64,000 nt of DNA, taken from contig OZ244811.1 of the NCBI GenBank assembly GCA_965220105.1, positions 2,356,001 through 2,420,000 of the forward strand, given 5' to 3'. The notes below the pieces were generated by a model. The model was not told the DNA's origin and searched no databases. It was given only the letters and a program-made list of their open reading frames with translations. The stretch is from Bin87 sp965220105 (GTDB lineage: Bacteria > Chloroflexota > Dehalococcoidia > Lucifugimonadales > UBA3495). Shown in pieces: positions 28,689 through 37,434 of this stretch. How positions within the stretch are numbered: the stretch's first letter is position 1; every line of letters begins with the position of its first letter. The position numbers were made by a program, and so were the translations under genes.

Positions 28689-29073
28689 GATATTCCCTCC
28701 GTATTCGTCAACGCGGTTGTCAATAGCAGGTTAGTCTCGCGTATTGTGGCATTGCGGGCCCGGTGTGGCAATGGTAGCGGGGAAGGCCCCATGGACTTTC
28801 GATTGTCCACTAATGTCATTGCGAGGAGCGAAGCGACGTGGCAATCTCGATCCGGTAGCCGGGTTTTCTTCGCCAACGAGATTGCCACGCTGCGCTCGCA
28901 ATGACATTGCCGATAATCGAAAGGGCCTGGGGAGGAGCCGCCCTCCCCCCAACCCCTCTCCCCGGGGGAGAGGGGCGCTTCAACGCATGGCGGCCGGTAC
29001 CCTCTCCCACCGGGAGCCGGTACCACCGGGAGAGGGTTAGGGTGAGGGCGTACCCGGTACCTCCGGAGAAGGG
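28689..29073. repeat. Intergenic palindromic and hairpin repeats
   Basis: 28814-28904 is a complete inverted pair of the GTCATTGCG repeat. 28946-28977 and 29004-29050 are CTCTCCC hairpin units. The second contains a duplicated CACCGGGAG with GGTACC inserted. There is no gene in this 385-bp gap. Confidence 0.85.
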
Positions 29074-29763
29074 CTAGGCTGCTGGTGGCCTTTCATCCGG
29101 CCACGTGTGGCCGTGATAGTTGGCTTCCCAGAACATGTACTCGTAGCGCAACGTGGTGCGGAAGATGCGCTCCAGGTTGGCCGCTTTGGCAGCGTCGGCG
29201 CGGGCGCCGACGTCGTTGAGGCGCTCCGTGAACCACTCCACCAGTTCGCCCAAAACCGCCGGGCTGTGGATATCGATCCAGCCCTGGTAAACCGGGTTAT
29301 TGGGCTCGGCGCCTGAGTTTATCAACCGGCTGGCCCAATCGAGATAGGTGCCCTCGGTGACGTAGAACAGGGCGATCAGATCGTCGAAGTCACCCTCCAG
29401 GGCCGTACGCACCATGAAATCGCCGAAGGCCTGCGTGGTGGGGTTTGCGACGGTTTCCCGGTACTGCTCGGCGGTGACGCCAAGGTCCTGGAATCCGTTG
29501 AGGAACAGGTCGTTCTCGGCGGACAGGAAGTTGGCCAGGAAGCCGTTGAACCGCTTGCCGGCGTCGTAGTCGGGGGCGGCCCGCGCGATGGCGATGGCGG
29601 TCAATTTCACCAGGTCTTCGCAGAAAACGTAGTCCTGGCGGAAGTAGTTGCGAAACTTGGCGATGTCCAGGCTGCCATCGCCCATCTCCATCACAAAGGG
29701 GTGGGTGACCATGGCCTCCCATTGGGTGTGATACCTGGCTCTCAAATCGTCGACGAATGGCAT
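29074..29763 (-). CDS. TenA/PqqC-like protein lacking the usual catalytic cysteine
   Basis: The 229-aa all-helical protein of the TenA family includes thiaminase II and aminopyrimidine hydrolases of thiamine salvage. FRNYFRQDYVFCEDLV puts Asp at residue 44, as in TenA. The C-terminal helix ERIFRTTLRYEYMFWEANYH holds the conserved acidic residue. The Tyr expected at 47 is Phe. The stretch that normally carries Pro-Cys before a Tyr-Trp motif reads IALFYVTEGTYLDWASRL, with no Cys. It may act on another substrate or be a PqqC-like oxygenase relative. It appears monocistronic. Confidence 0.8.
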   Translation of the reverse strand: MPFVDDLRARYHTQWEAMVTHPFVMEMGDGSLDIAKFRNYFRQDYVFCEDLVKLTAIAIARAAPDYDAGKRFNGFLANFLSAENDLFLNGFQDLGVTAEQYRETVANPTTQAFGDFMVRTALEGDFDDLIALFYVTEGTYLDWASRLINSGAEPNNPVYQGWIDIHSPAVLGELVEWFTERLNDVGARADAAKAANLERIFRTTLRYEYMFWEANYHGHTWPDERPPAA

Positions 29764-29797
29764 GACCTGCGCTCCTGGGTTATGGATTCCGGTTCCC

Positions 29798-29840
29798 GCT
29801 CCCTCGACGGGAGAGGGTTATGGGAGAGGGTGAGGGTGGC
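29798..29840. repeat. CTCTCCC-type hairpin repeat
   Basis: This is a GCTCCCTCGACGGGAGAGGG unit followed by a partial second GGGAGAGGGTGAGGG, between two minus-strand genes. Confidence 0.75.
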
Positions 29841-29894
29841 TACCCTGCTAACAGTGAGCCTGACGCGCGTCGCGACAACGGGGAGGACCGAGCA

Positions 29895-30329
29895 TTACAC
29901 CGATTCGGACAGGCAGGTGAAGAACCGGTCCAGCATGCCCCGGGCCACCGAACCCATCATGCGCTGGCCGACGCGGGCCACCGCTCCGCCCACCTGGCTG
30001 TCGGCGTCCACCTTGACCGTGGTCACGTTGTCGCCGGCGGGGGTCAGCGTCACCGTGGCCCTTCCGCTGGCGAACCCGATCCTGCCGGACCCCTCGATGC
30101 TCATCTTGTAGGAATTGGGCGGATCCAGGTCGGACAGGATCACCACGGCGTCGTACTGGCCGCCAACGGGGCCGACGCGAATGTCGACCGCCGCGCGATA
30201 CCGGTTGGGGCCGTCGGGCTCCATGCTGCGGCAACCGGGGATACATCCGGCCAGCACGTCCGGATTCATCAGGGCGTCCCACACCGTCTCGGGTGATTTG
30301 GCGAAATGGTAATCGGCGGAGAGTTGCAT
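29895..30329 (-). CDS. CoxG/SRPBCC-family protein
   Basis: The protein of about 144 aa begins MQLSADYHFAKSPETVWDAL. The pattern P-E-x-V-W-D-x-L-x-P, then CIPGCRSME and Y...V...VGPVGGQYDA, is typical of carbon monoxide dehydrogenase subunit G proteins. These bind and help mature the molybdenum enzyme at the membrane. The true start is ATG 30329. A longer frame starts at 30377, but it would run through the promoter. The coxSLM-like operon is 8 kb away, so a functional link is only possible, not shown. Confidence 0.8.
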   Translation of the reverse strand: MQLSADYHFAKSPETVWDALMNPDVLAGCIPGCRSMEPDGPNRYRAAVDIRVGPVGGQYDAVVILSDLDPPNSYKMSIEGSGRIGFASGRATVTLTPAGDNVTTVKVDADSQVGGAVARVGQRMMGSVARGMLDRFFTCLSESV

Positions 30330-30338
30330 GGTGCGGGG

Positions 30339-30344
30339 ATTATA
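30339..30344 (-). promoter_or_regulatory. TATAAT -10 box of the CoxG-like gene
   Basis: A perfect TATAAT (complement of 30339-30344) ends 9 bp before ATG 30329. Transcription would begin at or within a few bases of the start codon, so the message is probably leaderless. No clear -35 box was seen. Confidence 0.55.
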
Positions 30345-30473
30345 GCAGGGAATTCCGGGGGCACATTTCGCCGCCATCCGGACCGATGCTGGTCAGGGGA
30401 GAAGTAGCGTAGGTTCCACCCCGGCCGCTTCCCAAGGACGGCGTTTGCGCGATGGTCGGCGAACCGCCGTTGC

Positions 30474-30513
30474 TACGACGACGAGATTGCCACGCTACGC
30501 TCGCAATGACAAA
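30474..30513. repeat. Half unit of the GTCATTGCG repeat
   Basis: GAGATTGCCACGCTACGCTC followed by GCAATGACAAA is in reverse orientation, between the CoxG-like gene and the next membrane gene. Confidence 0.75.
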
Positions 30514-30591
30514 GTGGGTGCGTTTGAAGTGGGTACACTTGAGAGGTGACATCGGGTTGCAACCCCGGGCGGGTTGGCGGACAATTCAGCG

Positions 30592-30939
30592 ATGATTTTC
30601 GGGATATTTGACTCGCCGTGGCACCTGCTGGGCCTGGCCGGCTGGTGCTTGTTGATGGGATGGGGCTTTCGCGTCGGGCTGCTGCGAATGGCATTGTCCC
30701 TGGGAGTGGTGGGGCTGTTGTCAATAGTGGCCTGGCTGTTCCGCGACGCTCAGACCGGTGCGCTGTTGTACGCACCGCTGGCCTTCGTGGGCGTCATCTC
30801 TGTCATCAGCATCGGTTTTCTGGGCCGAAGCCTGGAGCAGCGCCTGGTCTATTCTTCCAACAAGGTTCGCATCAACCACGCCGGCGGTTTGTTGCTGGGT
30901 ATGGTGATCGGTGTGGTAGTCTGGATAGTGGTCATATAA
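30592..30939 (+). CDS. Small membrane protein upstream of cvpA
   Basis: The 115-aa protein has three to four hydrophobic helices (PWHLLGLAGWCLLMGWGF, ALSLGVVGLLSIVAWLF, LAFVGVISVISIGFLG, GLLLGMVIGVVVWIVVI). ATG 30592 is chosen over a TTG at 30574; neither has a clear ribosome site. It lies 28 bp before a CvpA-family gene and resembles it in architecture, so the two probably form one unit. I do not recognise a family. Confidence 0.6.
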   Translation: MIFGIFDSPWHLLGLAGWCLLMGWGFRVGLLRMALSLGVVGLLSIVAWLFRDAQTGALLYAPLAFVGVISVISIGFLGRSLEQRLVYSSNKVRINHAGGLLLGMVIGVVVWIVVI

Positions 30940-30967
30940 ATATTTGTCATGCAAAGGTAATCAGTTC

Positions 30968-31447
30968 ATGAACTGGCTGGATTGGGCGCTCCTGGTAGTC
31001 TGGGCCCTGGCTGCGATATACGGGCTGAAGCAGCGGGCGACTCGAATGGTGGCAGGACTGGTTATCCTGGTGGTGGGTTTTCTGGTGGCGCGCCCGCTGG
31101 CCCAATCCGTGCAAGGCCGGCTCGGGTTCATTTCTGAGAACGAATTTGCACAGCTGGCAGCAGCGTACATCATCGTGATAATCCTGGCGGTGGTAGCGGC
31201 GGCGACGCTGGGCTGGATGATGGGCAAAATGCTGGGGCTGTTTCCCCTGGGCGCTCTGGCCGACCGCGGCCTGGGCTTGGCGATCGGCCTGCTCGTCGGG
31301 TTGCTGATAACGGGCGCAATCCTGTCGGCGGTGGTTGGCATATCGGACGCCGCCGGGGAATTTGTGGACGCCACGACGCTGGGCGGATTCCTGGTGGGGC
31401 CGTTCAATGCGGTGGTGGCCAAGCTGGGACTGGCGTTGCCCTTCTGA
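30968..31447 (+). CDS. cvpA: CvpA-family membrane protein
   Basis: The 159-aa protein begins MNWLDWALLVVWALAAIYGL, the typical CvpA opening (an N-terminal membrane helix ending in a Gly-rich turn). Four hydrophobic helices follow, with the glycine-rich DRGLGLAIGLLVGLLITGA in the third. CvpA proteins are inner-membrane proteins linked to colicin V export in E. coli and to envelope homeostasis. The start is ATG 30968; an in-frame ATG at 30944 is possible. Confidence 0.7.
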   Translation: MNWLDWALLVVWALAAIYGLKQRATRMVAGLVILVVGFLVARPLAQSVQGRLGFISENEFAQLAAAYIIVIILAVVAAATLGWMMGKMLGLFPLGALADRGLGLAIGLLVGLLITGAILSAVVGISDAAGEFVDATTLGGFLVGPFNAVVAKLGLALPF

Positions 31448-31553
31448 CGCATCGTCGGCGTCCTGCCCGCACCCGATTGTCAACCCGGTGACTGGCTCCG
31501 TGGCGTCCCGGATTTTCCGGACCGCGAAAGTACTGTGGAACGCGGCGCTGCGG

Positions 31554-31559
31554 TATAAT
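31554..31559 (+). promoter_or_regulatory. TATAAT -10 box before the HNH gene
   Basis: TATAAT at 31554-31559 is preceded by a weak TACTGT at -35 distance (31531-31536). Transcription would begin near 31566. That gives a leader of about 75 nt to ATG 31640, or a leaderless start at GTG 31565. Confidence 0.5.
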
Positions 31560-31639
31560 GTTCCGTGGTGCAACGAAATCCACGACGAAATTCGGCACAA
31601 CACGGCAGCGAGTTCGCTACCTGCGTAGAGGATGGGCAG

Positions 31640-32368
31640 ATGGCAGGCCGGGGACGAACGAGTCGAAGCAAAGGCGGCAACCGGTTAGCCGGCCGGCAGT
31701 CCAAGACTGGCCGAACGCCGGCGCCGCCGGCCGGCGGGGCCGACTCCACGGAGGGCAGCCGAAGACGTCACGGCGCGTCCATTCCCGGTCGGTTAACCGC
31801 GCCGGTGCTGGTGCTCAACCTGAATTATGTCCCCGTAAACGTGTGCACCGTCCGTCGGGCCATCGTACTGGTGGCCAAGGGCAAGGCGGAACTGCTGGAG
31901 CAGCGCGCCGACTCCACCCGCATCCGCACCTTCAACACCGCCCTCTCCTCGCCTTCCATCATCCGGCTGGTTTACCTGGTAAAGCGGCCCTTCGCCCCGC
32001 GACGGTTATCCAAGAAGGAAGTCTTCCTGCGGGACCACTACACCTGCCAGTATTGCGGCCAGCGGTCGCAGCACCTGACGCTGGACCATGTGGTGCCGCG
32101 GCGTCAGCACGGCCCCCATACCTGGGACAACGTGGTTGCCGCCTGTGGCCGGTGCAACCTGCACAAGGCCGGCCGCACTCCGGAAGAGGCCAGCATGAAG
32201 CTCAACCGGCTGCCCACCGCGCCCCAGCCCAACCCCTACCGGATCCTGGAAAACCGCACCATCCTGGAAGAGTGGCAGCCCTACATCCCGTGGCAGACCA
32301 CGGCGCGCAATAACGGTAATGCGGGAGCGCCCGACGGTGAGCTGGCCGGTGTGGCGGTGGCAGACTGA
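31640..32368 (+). CDS. HNH endonuclease family protein
   Basis: The 242-aa protein has a basic, low-complexity N-terminus (residues 1-50). The conserved core is VLVLNLNYVPVNVCTVRRAI. The HNH-5 zinc motif follows: CQYCG, then LTLDHVVPRRQHGPHTWDN and CGRCNLHKAGRTP. The D-H of LDHVVPR and the N of WDNVV are the metal-binding catalytic residues. ATG 31640 has GAGG about 8 nt upstream. GTG 31565 would add 25 residues with no conserved sequence. The natural role is unknown; such proteins are widespread outside restriction systems. Confidence 0.85.
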   Translation: MAGRGRTSRSKGGNRLAGRQSKTGRTPAPPAGGADSTEGSRRRHGASIPGRLTAPVLVLNLNYVPVNVCTVRRAIVLVAKGKAELLEQRADSTRIRTFNTALSSPSIIRLVYLVKRPFAPRRLSKKEVFLRDHYTCQYCGQRSQHLTLDHVVPRRQHGPHTWDNVVAACGRCNLHKAGRTPEEASMKLNRLPTAPQPNPYRILENRTILEEWQPYIPWQTTARNNGNAGAPDGELAGVAVAD

Positions 32369-32433
32369 CCGGTTTCCGCTTGCCCAGGCCCAACCATGTA
32401 CCACGGGGGTAGATTGTCCAGGGTCAAGGTCTC

Positions 32434-32886
32434 ATGCCCAGCATAGATTTCCACGGCAAGACCTGGGCGGAGGCGCTGACGGAATTCCTGGACGTCTACA
32501 ACCGCACGGTGCAGACGCAACGCGGCAGCAGGCTGGACGTCATCCACGGCTACGGCTCCACGGGTACCGGCGGGGCGTTGCGGGCCCGGTTCAGGGGCTT
32601 CCTGGAGAAGCAGGGCCAGCGATTGCTATTCACGCCGGGCGAAAGACTGGACGGTAATCCGGGCCACACGGTAGTGGAGCCGGTGCAACGCCTGCCCGAC
32701 ACGGGCGGTTTGCTGGCCGAGCAGGTCTGGGAATACTGCCAGCGTCCCCGCTCCCAGAGCAAGATTACCGGCCGGTTCCGCCGCCACGGCGACCCCCAGG
32801 TGATGGCGGCCATCAGGGTGCTGGAGGGTCAGGGGCGGCTACGTACCGTGCACCGCGGGCGGGTCAAGGAGTTCGAGGCCGTCTGA
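32434..32886 (+). CDS. Smr-domain protein
   Basis: The 150-aa protein opens with the Smr signature IDFHGKTWAEALTEFLDVYN. LDVIHGYGSTGTGGALRARF is the GxGxxx loop that ends the nuclease-like fold. Smr domains nick DNA or cut RNA and occur in MutS2 C-termini or alone, as here. A winged-helix-like tail (KITGRFRRHGDPQVMAAIRV) follows. It lies 66 bp downstream of the HNH gene on the same strand and may be cotranscribed. Confidence 0.85.
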   Translation: MPSIDFHGKTWAEALTEFLDVYNRTVQTQRGSRLDVIHGYGSTGTGGALRARFRGFLEKQGQRLLFTPGERLDGNPGHTVVEPVQRLPDTGGLLAEQVWEYCQRPRSQSKITGRFRRHGDPQVMAAIRVLEGQGRLRTVHRGRVKEFEAV

Positions 32887-32899
32887 CGCCCGCGTCGCG

Positions 32900-33931
32900 T
32901 CACGCTGCCGGCACGGCCAGCATCAGGCACTCCAGGGCCAGGCGCGGGTTGGCGTTGGCGTCCAGCGCCGTCAGCGTCTCCTGGATGCGTTGCAGAAACG
33001 CCACGATATCGCCGGTGGCCACTCCCTCAGCCTGCGCGGCCAGCTCATCGAGACGGTCGGTGTTCTGGGCATGGCGCTCCACGCCTTCTTTCACCAGCAG
33101 CAGGTCGCGCCACCACCGTTGCCAGAGAAAGAGCCGTTGCCGCACCGATTCCCGATCCCGGGAGAACTGACCGGCCAACGTGTTGGCGTAGGCAAACCGT
33201 TCGTCCAGCGGCGCCGTGGCTGCCTCGGCGATGCGGTCCAAATGGTCAGCACGGTCTTCCAGGACGGAAGGGTCAGCCAGGGCGCGGAAGGCCCAGCCGG
33301 GGCAGCCTCGGGACAGGCGGGCCAGCCACTCCGCCCGCTCCGGTTCGACGTTCCAGGAGGTCGCCAGGTGTTCGGCCAGGGATGCGCCCGACATTGGCCG
33401 CAGGTCGAGGGTACGGCAGCGAGATCGGATGGTGGGCAGAACGGCGCTGGGATTGGTGGTGAGCAGCAGTATGAGCACGTGTCCGGGCGGCTCTTCCAGG
33501 GTCTTGAGCAGGGCGTTGGCCGATTCACTCTGGCCCGCCGACAGGGATTCCGCTCCGTCGATGATGACGACCTTCCAACCGCCTTCCACCGGGGTAAGGG
33601 AAAGGAAATTCTCGGTATCGCGAATCTGCTGGATGCTGATGCGCGTGGGAACGCGGGGGTCTCCGCCCACCGCCACCACGTGGAGGTCGGCGAAAACGCC
33701 GCGACGGATCCGGTCGCAGGCTGAGCACTGGCCGCACGGGCTGGCGTCGGCGGCATCAGCGTGGGCGGCATTGGAATCGGCGCAGTTGACGGCGGCGGCC
33801 AGGTCAAGCGCCAGGGTCGTTTTGCCCACGTGGGGCGGGCCGGTGAGCAGGTAGGCGTGGGCGACACGGCCGGCGCGCCGGCTGGCGCTAAGTCGCCGCA
33901 GCAGGTGGTCCTGGCCGATGGCGGTCCACAT
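32900..33931 (-). CDS. holB: DNA polymerase III delta' subunit
   Basis: The 343-aa clamp-loader subunit has a Walker A LLTGPPHVGKTTLALDLA at about residues 28-45. The zinc module is CGQCSACDR, with a third Cys nearby. The delta'-specific VVIIDGAESLSAGQSESANALLKTLEEPP is shown here only in part: DGAESL and NALLKTLEEPP. ATG 33931 (MWTAIGQDHLLRRL) fits the family start. The open frame upstream to 33988 lacks similarity. It is convergent with the Smr gene, with 13 bp between their ends. Confidence 0.92.
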   Translation of the reverse strand: MWTAIGQDHLLRRLSASRRAGRVAHAYLLTGPPHVGKTTLALDLAAAVNCADSNAAHADAADASPCGQCSACDRIRRGVFADLHVVAVGGDPRVPTRISIQQIRDTENFLSLTPVEGGWKVVIIDGAESLSAGQSESANALLKTLEEPPGHVLILLLTTNPSAVLPTIRSRCRTLDLRPMSGASLAEHLATSWNVEPERAEWLARLSRGCPGWAFRALADPSVLEDRADHLDRIAEAATAPLDERFAYANTLAGQFSRDRESVRQRLFLWQRWWRDLLLVKEGVERHAQNTDRLDELAAQAEGVATGDIVAFLQRIQETLTALDANANPRLALECLMLAVPAA

Positions 33932-34185
33932 GGTGTTAGCTGCCGTCCTTCCGGTCCATCTTCGGCTGACCTGGTGAGCGCCGTCCATCCTTCAGACAGG
34001 TTCCGGAAACAGGCTCCGGATGAAAGGCTCCCTCTCCCTTGGTGGGAGAGGGCTGGGGTGAGGGGGAGAGCGGTTGGGTTCCAGTATTAGGGCAAATACG
34101 CTAAGGCCCGCCGACAGAGCGGGCGGACAGATACAGACGAGATCACACTCACCCTAACCCTCTCCCATCGAGGGAGAGGGGATTG
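33932..34185. repeat. Intergenic gap with two hairpin repeats
   Basis: CTCTCCC-type units lie at about 34028-34065 and, in reverse orientation, at 34148-34181. No gene is visible between lysA and holB. Confidence 0.75.
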
Positions 34186-35499
34186 TTACAGGTCGCAAAG
34201 CATCAGGTCGGCGTAGGACTCCCGGCGGCGAATGAGGCGACTTTCCCCGTTGTTGACCAGCACGATGGGAGGTCTGGGATTCAGGTTGTAGTTGCTGGCC
34301 ATGGAGGGGCAGTACGCTCCGGCGGCGGGTATGGCAATGACGTCGCCGGCCGCCGGCGCGGGGAGCAGGATGTCCGTCGCCAAGACATCGCCCGACTCGC
34401 AGTACTTGCCGGCGATGGTTACGGTGGCGTCGGGTACCGCGTTGGGCCGGTTGGCCGACAGTACCTCGTAGGTCGCCTGGTAGAGCGCCGGGCGGATGTT
34501 GTCACCCATGCCGCCGTCGACGCTGACGTAGGTGCGGATGCCGGGGATGTCCTTGATGGCGCCGATGCGGTAGAGGGCCACGCCGGCGGGCCCGATGATG
34601 GAACGCCCCGGCTCAATCACCAGGCTGGGTTGCTCCATGTCCAGCTCGGCGCAGGTGGCGGTAAGCGTGCCGACGATGGCCTCGGCGTAGTCGTCGGGGC
34701 TGGGCGGCTGGTCGTCTCGGGTGTAGGCAATGGCGAAGCCGCCGCCGGGGCTGAACTCCTGGAGGTTCAAGCCCTGCTCCCGCAAACCGGCGGCGAACCG
34801 GAGCACCAGATCGGTGGCGGTCTGGTAGGGCTCCAGCTCGAAGATAGGCGAGCCCAGGTGGAAGTGCAGGCCCAGCAGGTTCAGATGAGGCGCGGCGATG
34901 GCCTCCAGGATGGCGCGCTCGGCGTCGCCGGTCTGGATGGAGAAGCCGAATTTGGAGTCGATGACGCCGGTGGTGGTGTAGGCGTGGGTGTGGGGATCGA
35001 TGCCCGGCGATACGCGCACCAGGATGTCCTGGTTCTGGCCCACGTCGGCGCAGATGCGTTCCAGCAGGTCCAGCTCGTGGAAACTGTCCACCACGATGCG
35101 TCCGATACCGGCGGCGACGGCTTCCTCCAGCTCGGCGGGCGTCTTGTTGTTGCCGTGGAAGTAGACCCCTTCCAGGGGCACGCCGCCGGCCATCGCGACG
35201 GCCAGTTCGCCGCCGGATACCACGTCCAGACCCAGGCCCTCCTCGGCGAATATGCGGGCCAACGCCGGATTGATATATGCCTTCGAGGCGTACACCGCAT
35301 GGGAGTTGGCATAACGGGAGGCAAAGGCGCCGGCGAACTGGCGGCAGCGGGCGCGCAGGGTTGCCTCGTCGAGGACGTAGAGGGGGGTGCCGTATTCCTC
35401 CACCAGGTCCAGCGCATCGCAGCCGCCCAGGGTCAGGTGGCCGGCCGGGTTGGTGTCGGTGGAGTCGGGAAAGACGTGTGTCAGGTGGGAGGGCAGCAT
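34186..35499 (-). CDS. lysA: Diaminopimelate decarboxylase
   Basis: The 437-aa PLP enzyme makes lysine from meso-diaminopimelate. The PLP-binding lysine is K73 in AVYASKAY. Other family blocks are LGLDVVSGGEL, VYFHGNNKT, LGLHFHLGSPI, EFSPGGGFAIAY, IEPGRSIIG and the substrate-binding KYCESGDVLA. ATG 35499 is the natural start. It is a single gene. Its reverse-strand neighbour holB is separated by repeats, so an operon is unlikely. Confidence 0.96.
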   Translation of the reverse strand: MLPSHLTHVFPDSTDTNPAGHLTLGGCDALDLVEEYGTPLYVLDEATLRARCRQFAGAFASRYANSHAVYASKAYINPALARIFAEEGLGLDVVSGGELAVAMAGGVPLEGVYFHGNNKTPAELEEAVAAGIGRIVVDSFHELDLLERICADVGQNQDILVRVSPGIDPHTHAYTTTGVIDSKFGFSIQTGDAERAILEAIAAPHLNLLGLHFHLGSPIFELEPYQTATDLVLRFAAGLREQGLNLQEFSPGGGFAIAYTRDDQPPSPDDYAEAIVGTLTATCAELDMEQPSLVIEPGRSIIGPAGVALYRIGAIKDIPGIRTYVSVDGGMGDNIRPALYQATYEVLSANRPNAVPDATVTIAGKYCESGDVLATDILLPAPAAGDVIAIPAAGAYCPSMASNYNLNPRPPIVLVNNGESRLIRRRESYADLMLCDL

Positions 35500-35577
35500 G
35501 GGCAGGCTCCGGGAAGTTAAAGTATGGACGCGGATAATGTAGCATACCTCCCTAAACTCGTCATTCCGCGAGCCTAA

Positions 35578-36803
35578 TTACAACCCGTCAAACCTGTCAG
35601 CGTAGGCGATACCGACGACGAATCTGCCATCGGCCTCAGTATCCTCGATGTCAATGCCATTCGCAGATTCCAGAAAATCGGCTATCTCGTTGTAGTCGTC
35701 TGCTGCACTTTCCGCCGTCTAATCGTTGCGGAACAGGAGCGCAATTTCAAGCTTCAATTCCTTATCGACTTCGTCAACCTGAATGATGACAAAGCCATAT
35801 CCTTCACAACGCTCTACGCGGCATTCATTACCCACCGTCGCGAGAAGCACGTGCCCCTTGCCCATCTTGTTGAGGATATTTTTCATTTCATTGTCATTAT
35901 CGGCTCGTTCCAATGAACCGGACTCGTTGTACAGGTTCTTGAGTAGGTTCTCCACGGGCCCGGCGGAATCGGATGGGATGATATAGCCTTTGAAAAGCGC
36001 CGCCGCGCGGCCTCTATAGAGGTTTTCCCAAACTTCGTAACCCCGGTAGGTCTCCTCTTCGCCATACTGGTCTTCCAGTTCCTTCCTGATGCTGTCAAGG
36101 TCGAAGCTTCCTTTCAGGACGACGGCCTCGCGCGAATTCCATTCGGCAATGACTATTTCAGAGACGTCATCGGGTTGGATGCCCAGGCCATCCGAATAGG
36201 AGAGGTTTTCTATATTGACCTCTTCGGAGAGTAGATCGCTGTCCAGCACCTTTTTTACGTTAAAGTGGGTTACTGTCTCGGCGGCGTCGGGAACCAGGTC
36301 CAGCGCGGAGACGGGCTGGGGATTGCCGCCACCGATAACCCCGGAGGCCAGCAACGAGACCAGGACGATGACAGCGAGCAGCGCCACGCCGCCGCTGGCG
36401 CCGCCGATGATGAGGTACTTGGAGGGGATGACTTTGAGCATCGCCAGCAGGGTCGTGGCGTAGCGGATGGCGGCCGGTCTGGCGACGGCAAACCACTGGC
36501 GTCCCCTGGCGATGGCGGTATTGAAGTGGGGACGTAGTGAATCAGCCGCAGAGGAGACGGATTCGCTGACCCCGGGGCCGGCGGAAACCTCACGGGGGCG
36601 GGGTCAGGAATACCGACATCGATGTTGATAAGGGTGGCGCTGCCGCCGTCGGGTTCAAAATCGACGCGCATCCCCGGCTCCGGAAAGTCGTCAGCCTGCC
36701 AGTTTGCGCCGGTAAACGTGTACCGGCTGCTGTCGTCGCCGGCAATGACGCCGGAGTTAGTTTGGAACGAAAAATCCAGGATTTGGCCTTTCACAATGTT
36801 CAC
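35578..36803 (-). pseudogene. OB-like/membrane protein with frameshift and internal TAG
   Basis: GTG 36803 starts MNIVKGQILDFSFQTNSGVI, the N-terminal OB-like domain shared with the next two genes. After GIPDPA the frame changes at a C-run near 36600. It continues PREVSAGPGVSESVSSAADS and FNTAIARGRQWFAVARPAAI to a membrane helix (YLIIGGASGGVALLAVIVLV). A soluble domain then ends LEIALLFRND at TAG 35719-35721. The same frame stays open for 45 more codons (TAESAADDYNEIADFLESAN...) to TAA at 35578. Two lesions suggest decay. The start overlaps the upstream gene's stop by GTGA. Confidence 0.7.
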
Positions 36804-37393
36804 CTGCGGTTGCGAACAACCAACGTGTTGACCATGCGGTCGTGAATGGTGCGGTGCTCAGGGCCGGACAGCATCATGACGAAGCTGATGATGTAGCCGA
36901 TGTAGAATGGAATTAGGCCGACGATGAATTTGCAAAGTCCGCGGCCGAACATCAGTCCCCAGCTGGCGGCAGTGCCGTCTTGGCGGACGACACGCAATCC
37001 CAGGAGCTGCTTGCCCGGCGTTTGCCCCCGGGCCATTACGATGACCAGCCAGATGAGGTAGCCGATGCCAAGGGTGAGAACCGCGAGCAGGGCCTCAAGG
37101 AGATAAGCGAGAACGCGAAGCCATGGATTGGCCACTTCCATTCCCATGTCGATTGACGCCGCGACGGCCCCGGCGGCGGGAGTTGCGACTGCGAGGGTTG
37201 CGCCGGCGACGCGGGCCTCGCTGTAAATTCCAGCGGCGACGTTGCCGTTGGCTTCAAAATCGACGCGCGTCCCCGGCTGGGGGGCTCCGGCTTCCTGCCA
37301 GTCTGCGCCGGTGAACGAGTAACGATTGCCATCGTCGCCCGAGATGGCGCCGGAATTGGTTTGAATTGAGCAATCCAGAATCTGTCCAGTCAT
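36800..37393 (-). CDS. OB-like domain fused to RDD membrane domain
   Basis: The 197-aa protein has residues 1-57 (GQILDCSIQTNSGAISGDDG, NRYSFTGADW, GTRVDFEANGNVAAGIY) as a small beta-rich domain resembling cold-shock folds. Residues 85-197 are an RDD domain. RDD features are the opening ANPWLRVLAYLLEALL, GQTPGKQLLGLRVVRQDG between helices, and RTIHDRMVNTLVV at the end. RDD proteins are membrane proteins of mostly unknown or transport function. It is coupled to the next gene by a GTGA overlap and lies 41 bp after the previous one. Confidence 0.8.
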   Translation of the reverse strand: MTGQILDCSIQTNSGAISGDDGNRYSFTGADWQEAGAPQPGTRVDFEANGNVAAGIYSEARVAGATLAVATPAAGAVAASIDMGMEVANPWLRVLAYLLEALLAVLTLGIGYLIWLVIVMARGQTPGKQLLGLRVVRQDGTAASWGLMFGRGLCKFIVGLIPFYIGYIISFVMMLSGPEHRTIHDRMVNTLVVRNRR

Positions 37394-37434
37394 TGGCGAC
37401 CTCCTGTAACGTTGTCGTCATGCGCGAATGTTGA

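Noticed and set aside
34183..35520. 445-codon plus-strand frame opposite lysA
   Set aside because: lysA has all PLP-enzyme motifs. The plus frame is a Gly/Val-rich shadow.
35719..35721. TAG as pyrrolysine
   Set aside because: The gene already has a frameshift and no methylamine methyltransferase context exists. A nonsense mutation is simpler.
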